A program made the position numbers and the translations under genes. From an uncultured Aquincola sp. (GTDB taxonomy: Bacteria > Pseudomonadota > Gammaproteobacteria > Burkholderiales > Burkholderiaceae): a stretch of DNA of 9,431 nt. The notes beneath the pieces were generated by a model that searched no databases, was not told the origin of the DNA, and saw nothing but the letters and a program-made list of their open reading frames with translations. Within the stretch, counting starts at the first letter, position 1. The number at the start of each line of letters is the position of its first letter. The stretch covers positions 1 through 9,431 of the forward strand of contig CAKZXL010000968.1 of assembly GCA_937883885.1 (NCBI GenBank), given 5' to 3'. Positions 6,011 to 9,431 of this stretch are shown in pieces.

Positions 6011-7387
6011 ATGAATCCACTCGATGCACTGACTGCGCTCTGGTCGCTGGGCGGGCTGCCGCCGCAGGCGCTGGCCGGGATCGCGCTGACGGGCAGCGAC
6101 CCGGTGTTTCCCTCGTCCTTCGCCGTCGGCACCGCCGCGCAGGCCAGCATTGCCGCGGCCGCACTCGCCGCCTGCGAACTGGGCCATGAGCGGGGTGCTC
6201 CGCGCCAGCGTGTCGCCGTGGACATGGCCCACGCCGCCGCCGAATGCACCGGCTGGTTCACGCTCAACGGCCAGGAGCCCGATCTGTGGGACCCACTCGC
6301 CGGCCTTTACCGTTGCGCCGATGGCCACGTGCGTGTCCACACCAACTTCCCGCACCACCGCAATGGCGCGCTGCACCTGCTGGGCCTGGACCCCGCAACT
6401 GCCACACGCGCCGACGCAGAGCAGGCCCTGCGGGGTTGGAAGGCGCTGGACTTCGAGCAGGCCGCGGCCGACCACGCGCTGGTGGCCACGGCGCTGCGCA
6501 GCTTCGCCGAGTGGGATGCCACGCCCCAGGGTCAGGCGGTGGCCTCGCTACCCTTGATAACCATCACCCGAATCGCCGATGCGCCACCGCGCGCTCTGCC
6601 GCCTCTGGCGGCCGATGAGCAGCCGCTCGCCGGCCTGCGCGTGCTCGACCTCACGCGCATCCTGGCCGGTCCCGTCGGTGGGCGGGCGATGGCGTCGTTC
6701 GGCGCGGACGTGATGCTGGTCAATTCCCCGAACCTGCCCAACATCGCCGCCATTGCCGAAACCAGCCGGGGCAAGCGCTCGGCGCATATCGACCTGCGCG
6801 GCGAGGCCGGGCGCGAAGCGCTGTGGCGGCTTGTGGAAGGCGCCCACGTGTTCTCGCAGGGGTACCGGCCCGGCGGCCTGGCTGAGCTCGGCTTCTCGCC
6901 CGAGGCCCTGGCCACGCGCCGGCCAGGCATCGTCGCCGTGTCGCTGACTGCCTACGGCACGCAAGGGCCCTGGGCCGGCCGGCGCGGTTTCGATTCGCTG
7001 GTGCAGACGGCGATGGGCTTCAACCACGCCGAGGGCGAGGCGGCGGGGGACGACAAGCCGCGCGCGCTGCCGATGCAGATCCTCGACCAGGCCAGCGGCT
7101 TCCTGATGGCTTTCGGCGCCGCCGCCGCGCTGTGGCGACAGTCGCGCGTAGGGGGAAGCTGGCACGTGCAGGTGTCGCTGGCGCAAACCGGGCACTGGAT
7201 GCGCGGGCTGGGGCGCATCGAAGAGGGGCTGCGGGCCGGCAAACCGGACCTCAGCCCCTGGCTCGCCGACGAAATCTCCCACTTCGGCCAGTTGCGCGCT
7301 GTGCGCCCCAGCGCACAACTGTCGAAAACGCCGGCAGGCTATGCGCGACCATCAGCGCCGCCAGGCACCGATGCACCGGTCTGGTGA
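6011..7387 (+). CDS. CaiB/BaiF family III CoA-transferase, permuted two-part form
   Basis: A 458-aa family III CoA-transferase, which would move CoA between carboxylic acids in the cytosol. The C-terminal part (206-400) has the order usually found at a CaiB N-terminus: LAGLRVLDLTRILAGPVGGR, SRGKRSAHIDL, VFSQGYRPGGLAELGF, VAVSLTAYGTQGPWAG, GFDSLVQTAMGF, MQILDQASGFLMAFG (D359 at the place of the catalytic aspartate) and WHVQVSLAQTG. The N-terminal part (33-190) instead resembles the family's C-terminal region: FAVGTAAQASIAAAALAACE, RVAVDMAHAAAECTGWF, GLYRCADGHVRVHTNFPHH and EWDATPQGQAVASLPLI. GAGGAG at 5997-6002 lies 8 bases before the ATG. It ends in TGATG with the next gene. It looks intact. 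The acid substrate is unknown; racemase activity is another possibility in this superfamily. Confidence 0.88.
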   Translation: MNPLDALTALWSLGGLPPQALAGIALTGSDPVFPSSFAVGTAAQASIAAAALAACELGHERGAPRQRVAVDMAHAAAECTGWFTLNGQEPDLWDPLAGLYRCADGHVRVHTNFPHHRNGALHLLGLDPATATRADAEQALRGWKALDFEQAAADHALVATALRSFAEWDATPQGQAVASLPLITITRIADAPPRALPPLAADEQPLAGLRVLDLTRILAGPVGGRAMASFGADVMLVNSPNLPNIAAIAETSRGKRSAHIDLRGEAGREALWRLVEGAHVFSQGYRPGGLAELGFSPEALATRRPGIVAVSLTAYGTQGPWAGRRGFDSLVQTAMGFNHAEGEAAGDDKPRALPMQILDQASGFLMAFGAAAALWRQSRVGGSWHVQVSLAQTGHWMRGLGRIEEGLRAGKPDLSPWLADEISHFGQLRAVRPSAQLSKTPAGYARPSAPPGTDAPVW

Positions 7388-7926
7388 TGTCGATGCTATC
7401 TCAGGTAGTCATTTCGGGGTGCTCTGGCGGCGGCAAGTCGACTTTGCTCGGGGAGCTGCGGCGGCGTGATCGTGCGACCATCGACGAACCTGGGCGGAGG
7501 GTCATCCTTGATCAGATTCAGCAAGGCGGCAACGCACTGCCATGGACCGACATGGAGGCCTTTCTGCGTGAGGTGCTGCGTGTCGCCACAATGGATCTCG
7601 AAGAGGCGGCATGGGTAGCTGGACCGGTTTTCTTCGATCGCGGGCTGATCGACGCCGCTGCAGCGCTTCAGCGACTCTGTGGTGTGTCGTTGGCGCGAAG
7701 TCTGGGCAAATCCCGCCCCTATGGGCGGCTCGTGTTCCTCGCACCGCCTTGGTCGGAAATCTATTGCGTCGACGAGGCACGGCGGCATACCTTTCTCGAG
7801 GCTAAGGCTGAATACGCTCACTTGGATGCAACCTACCGGGCACTTGGCTACGAAGTCAGGTTGCTTCCGTACACCAGTGTGACCGACCGAGCCGATTTTG
7901 TGCTAGAAACGATTTGCCGCTGCTAA
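7387..7926 (+). CDS. AAA_28-type P-loop NTPase/kinase-like protein
   Basis: A 179-aa cytosolic P-loop protein of the AAA_28 type, a group of predicted ATPases or small-molecule kinases without settled function. The Walker A motif is GCSGGGKST (11-19) after strand QVVIS. DEPGRRVILDQIQQGGNALPW (33-53) is the characteristic second block, then VFFDRGLIDA (81-90) carries the DRG motif, RLVFLAPPWSEIY (114-126) a core strand, and ERAD-like TDRADFVLETI the last helix. Length is typical. The start is ATG 7387, overlapping the CoA-transferase TGA by one base (TGATG), or ATG 7393; there is no separate Shine-Dalgarno, so translation probably depends on coupling. Codons are slightly less GC-biased than upstream. 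It may act in nucleotide, cofactor or antibiotic phosphorylation, but nothing here shows which. Confidence 0.82.
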   Translation: MSMLSQVVISGCSGGGKSTLLGELRRRDRATIDEPGRRVILDQIQQGGNALPWTDMEAFLREVLRVATMDLEEAAWVAGPVFFDRGLIDAAAALQRLCGVSLARSLGKSRPYGRLVFLAPPWSEIYCVDEARRHTFLEAKAEYAHLDATYRALGYEVRLLPYTSVTDRADFVLETICRC

Positions 7927-8306
7927 AGGCCCATTGCGTTCCTCACTTTGTTCGTCGCTCCGAGGGTAGGCTTTAGTTCGATTGTCATCGGATTTCTCTC
8001 TCAACATTGATATCAATTGGATCTTTACACTGCCGAAACAGCGTTGGCTTGAAGCACCTCCGTTGCCTTAGCACTTGAATCTGCCTTGTGTGCCCGAAAA
8101 GGGCAAAAGCCCGTGGCAGCTCTGACCCATCGTGCGATTAGGATCGCGAGTGCCGTTTCAAATAGGAGCAAGCGAGATACCGCTATCTGGCGCAGCGACT
8201 CTGTGATCACTTCTGGTCCCACAACATAGCTCATCGTACCGACAAGACACGCGGCTATCCCGGGTGCTTCGGCTGCCGCGTTCGACTCAGAAAAAGAAAA
8301 CTGGAA
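7927..8306. other. AT-richer spacer with two competing unassigned frames
   Basis: About 380 bases without a confident gene, at the point where base composition drops. An imperfect inverted repeat (CTAAAGGCC at 7924-7932 and GGCTTTAG at 7969-7976) flanks the NTPase stop; it lacks a T-run and I do not call it a terminator. On the minus strand a 69-codon frame (8234 to 8025) has one hydrophobic stretch, LLLFETALAILIARWVRAAT, but a weak ribosome site. On the plus strand the frame of the next gene is open from 8166 onward (stop TAG at 8163), reading for example CDHFWSHNIAHRTDKTRGYP, with no standard start codon before TTG 8307. Only one of these can be real. Confidence 0.35.
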
Positions 8307-8573
8307 TTGTCCTGGTACTACAATCGCTTCGTCCCGAAGATAGTTGTTCGCGTGAGTGCTGGTGAGTCTCTGCTTATTGAATTGAAAGGTGGCTTTTCTG
8401 AATGCCAGTATCGTTACGATAAGATTCCGAAGAGCTATACCGACATTGAGTTTTGGAATCCAATCTTCGATGTGGCAGATCTTGAAGGGTTAGAGTATGT
8501 GAAGGGCCTTGATGACGAGGGGCGTATAATTTGCGCAAGAAATAGAGGTTGTAAATTTCTCATAAAGACTTGA
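8307..8573 (+). CDS. Unrecognised 88-aa protein
   Basis: I do not recognise this protein. From TTG 8307 it gives 88 residues: an aromatic start SWYYNRFVPK, a strand-rich region KIVVRVSAGESLLIELKGG, a tyrosine- and tryptophan-rich centre (SYTDIEFWNPIFDVADLEG), and a basic end RNRGCKFLIKT. No signal peptide or membrane segment is seen. Composition and AT-rich codons look genuinely coding but differ from the metabolic genes to the left, which suggests acquired DNA. The TTG start is weak and has no Shine-Dalgarno. The frame is open back to 8166, so the true protein could be longer, perhaps with a mutated start. Size and acidic/aromatic make-up would fit an immunity protein or small accessory protein, but this is only a guess. 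Confidence 0.5.
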   Translation: MSWYYNRFVPKIVVRVSAGESLLIELKGGFSECQYRYDKIPKSYTDIEFWNPIFDVADLEGLEYVKGLDDEGRIICARNRGCKFLIKT

Positions 8574-8666
8574 AATTCCATAGAGTGAAGGCAAGGACTC
8601 TTAACTGCTGCGCGATGCTGTCAGAGAGATTGTCAAATCTGGTGGATAGCCAATCTGACACGAGCT

Positions 8667-8831
8667 ATGGAGGGTGAGTGCTATAACATACACCCAAAAC
8701 ACAGCGTCATTGCCTTTACCGATCTATACGAGCAGAGGGAGTTTGACGGCGAACTCGCAACGTCTTTTACGATCATCACGGTCAGGTCACCTAAAACACT
8801 TGAACCAACGAAATTTGCAGAACGCATGTAG
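8667..8831 (+). CDS. Possible 54-aa protein, or tail of a broken gene
   Basis: Frame starting at ATG 8667 and ending at TAG 8829-8831. The translation looks protein-like: HPKHSVIAFTDLYEQREFDG, then ELATSFTIITVRSPKTLEP and TKFAERM, with alternating strand-like and charged parts. An overlapping frame (8674-8910) covers the same bases but reads as a serine/arginine-rich shadow. There is no Shine-Dalgarno before 8667, and the frame is open upstream to the TGA at 8586-8588, so this could be the remaining C-terminus of a larger gene whose 5' part was lost. I recognise no family. Confidence 0.4.
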   Translation: MEGECYNIHPKHSVIAFTDLYEQREFDGELATSFTIITVRSPKTLEPTKFAERM

Positions 8832-8882
8832 GCTGACTAAAGAACCCAATGCCAGGCCAGACCTTCGATCCCTGACGCGGGT

Positions 8883-8888
8883 TATACT
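8883..8888 (+). promoter_or_regulatory. Candidate -10 box (TATACT) for the micro-ORF/hipS pair
   Basis: TATACT matches five of six bases of the sigma-70 -10 consensus and lies 32 bases before the ATG at 8921, giving a leader of about 25 bases. The -35 position at 17-base spacing (8860-8865, GACCTT) is poor, so the promoter would be weak or need an activator. No terminator separates it from the hipS-like gene. Confidence 0.4.
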
Positions 8889-8920
8889 GAATTCATCAAC
8901 TTTGTTTTGAGGTCATCACC

Positions 8921-9025
8921 ATGCATCCCATAATTGTGGCTGCCGCAGCACCGATTGTTGTCGGCATCACCAGAACGGTGCAGTACGCCATCGCATCCCG
9001 ACATGACAAATCCAACGCTGATTAA
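8921..9025 (+). CDS. 34-aa hydrophobic micro-protein upstream of the hipS-like gene
   Basis: ATG 8921 to TAA 9023-9025. The sequence begins MHPIIVAAAAPIVVGITRTV and continues QYAIASRHDKSNAD: one hydrophobic segment of roughly 17 residues followed by a polar, charged tail, as in single-span or membrane-associated small proteins. GAGG at 8909-8912 (TTTTGAGGTC) lies about 8 bases before the ATG, the best ribosome site in this part of the window, and a TATACT box is placed suitably upstream. The hipS-like gene starts 45 bases downstream on the same strand, where a HipB antitoxin gene would be expected in a complete HipBST locus; this protein is far too small and has no helix-turn-helix. It might be a small membrane toxin or a leader peptide. 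I recognise no family. Confidence 0.5.
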   Translation: MHPIIVAAAAPIVVGITRTVQYAIASRHDKSNAD

Positions 9026-9037
9026 GTCTGTAGCCAC

Positions 9038-9059
9038 AGGCATCTATCAATTTATGCCT
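9038..9059 (+). repeat. Small hairpin just before the hipS ribosome site
   Basis: AGGCAT (9038-9043) and ATGCCT (9054-9059) form a perfect 6-bp inverted repeat with a 10-base AT-rich loop, ending 3 bases before the GGAG (9063-9066) of the hipS-like gene. It could tune translation or stabilise the message between the micro-ORF and hipS. It may also be chance. Confidence 0.25.
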
Positions 9060-9070
9060 ATCGGAGTGAT

Positions 9071-9385
9071 ATGAAAGCCATCGTTAAACTGCATGACCGC
9101 GTCGCCGGCATACTCGAACGCACAGGCAACATGGTGTCGTTTCAGTACGACCGGGACTATGTAAGGAACGGCCTCCCCATACTCTCTTTGAGCCTTCCTC
9201 TGCGGGAAGAGCCGTATGTCACAGAGGGTGGGCTACCTCCCTATTTCAGTGGCTTGTGCAGTGAGGGATGGCTACGGCATACGCAATGTTTTCAGCAGGG
9301 AATCCATCCGGATGATGAGTTCACTCTGCTGGTGAACAATGGGCGGGATATGACAGGGGCAGTAACCATCGAACCTATGGAGTAG
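9071..9385 (+). CDS. hipS: Stand-alone HipA N-terminal-domain protein (HipS-like antitoxin)
   Basis: A 104-aa protein consisting only of the N-terminal subdomain of HipA kinases: a KLHDRVAGILERTGN beta start, FQYDRDYVRNG (24-34), LSLSLPLREEPYV (38-50), PYFSGLCSEGWLR (57-69) and DDEFTLLVNNGRDMTGAVTIEP (81-102). In HipBST systems (described in E. coli O127:H6) this domain is a separate protein, HipS, which is the main antitoxin neutralising the shortened kinase HipT, which phosphorylates TrpS; HipB is the DNA-binding partner. ATG 9071 has GGAG at 9063-9066, rather close (4 bases). Unusually, no HTH hipB gene lies upstream and no HipT start follows the TAG: the remaining 46 bases hold a hairpin instead. 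It could be an orphan antitoxin, or hipT may lie beyond the edge. The domain call is firm, the system is not. Confidence 0.78.
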   Translation: MKAIVKLHDRVAGILERTGNMVSFQYDRDYVRNGLPILSLSLPLREEPYVTEGGLPPYFSGLCSEGWLRHTQCFQQGIHPDDEFTLLVNNGRDMTGAVTIEPME

Positions 9386-9400
9386 CACTAAGCCAGGATT

Positions 9401-9419
9401 GGGCTCGTGTACCTAGCCC
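9401..9419. repeat. Hairpin after the hipS stop, at the window edge
   Basis: GGGCT (9401-9405) and AGCCC (9415-9419) pair around a 9-base loop, with two further G-T pairs outward. It begins 16 bases after the hipS stop and is followed by GGATTTCTCATA, which is not a clear T-run. It might be a weak terminator. The edge sequence read from the other strand (TATGAGAAATCCGGGCTAGG) looks to me, from memory, like the end of an IS1380-type insertion sequence, but I cannot check this. Confidence 0.3.
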
Positions 9420-9431
9420 GGATTTCTCATA

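Noticed and set aside
6548..7318. 256-codon minus-strand frame opposite the CoA-transferase
   Set aside because: Low-complexity Ala/Arg/Gly/Gln translation mirroring a well-supported plus-strand gene.
7924..7976. Imperfect inverted repeat CTAAAGGCC/GGCTTTAG as terminator or integron attC site
   Set aside because: No T-run for a terminator, and the conserved GTTRRRY and RYYYAAC core sites of attC are absent.
1..9431. CRISPR arrays, tRNA or rRNA genes
   Set aside because: No regularly spaced direct repeats and no tRNA- or rRNA-like segments were seen on reading the window.

Overview
The window looks like an accessory or heavily rearranged stretch of a GC-rich proteobacterial chromosome (gamma- or betaproteobacterial style: GC-rich third positions, many overlapping start/stop pairs). 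The genus cannot be fixed from sequence alone. Positions 1 to about 7.9 kb are GC-rich and carry metabolic genes. From about 7.93 kb to the right edge the sequence is visibly more AT-rich and holds small, mostly unrecognised genes plus a toxin-antitoxin component.

Layout. A class IV (branched-chain type) aminotransferase (164-1138, +) is followed by a poorly explained spacer. Next comes a damaged yggS-type PLP-binding protein gene (1543-2211, +), overlapping by ATGA a class I glutamine amidotransferase-like gene (2208-2897, +). A gene-poor stretch (2898-3346) leads to a decayed phzF-family remnant on the minus strand (about 3347-3591), just downstream of a RhtB/LysE-type exporter (3612-4286, -). 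Divergently, a compact plus-strand operon encodes an RBBP9/YdeN-type serine hydrolase (4448-5059), a DUF1737-like small protein (5062-5268) and a second LysE-type exporter (5282-5917). A 21-codon relic resembling a TauE/SafE N-terminus follows. Then come a CaiB/BaiF family III CoA-transferase with permuted, partly duplicated domain order (6011-7387) and, joined by TGATG, an AAA_28-type P-loop NTPase (7387-7926).

The AT-richer right part holds an unrecognised 88-aa protein (8307-8573), a possible 54-aa protein (8667-8831), a well-signalled 34-aa hydrophobic micro-protein (8921-9025) and a stand-alone HipA N-terminal-domain protein (9071-9385) resembling HipS of the three-gene HipBST systems. 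No HipB-like HTH gene is seen upstream and no HipT start follows in the 46 bases before the window ends.

Working together: the left part mixes amino-acid chemistry (aminotransferase, PLP carrier, amidotransferase) with two amino-acid exporters, but it does not form one recognisable pathway. Broken genes (yggS, phzF, the TauE-like relic) recur at the junctions between intact units, suggesting repeated deletion and insertion. The best candidates for something new are the micro-ORF plus hipS pair at the right edge and the unidentified small genes just before it.
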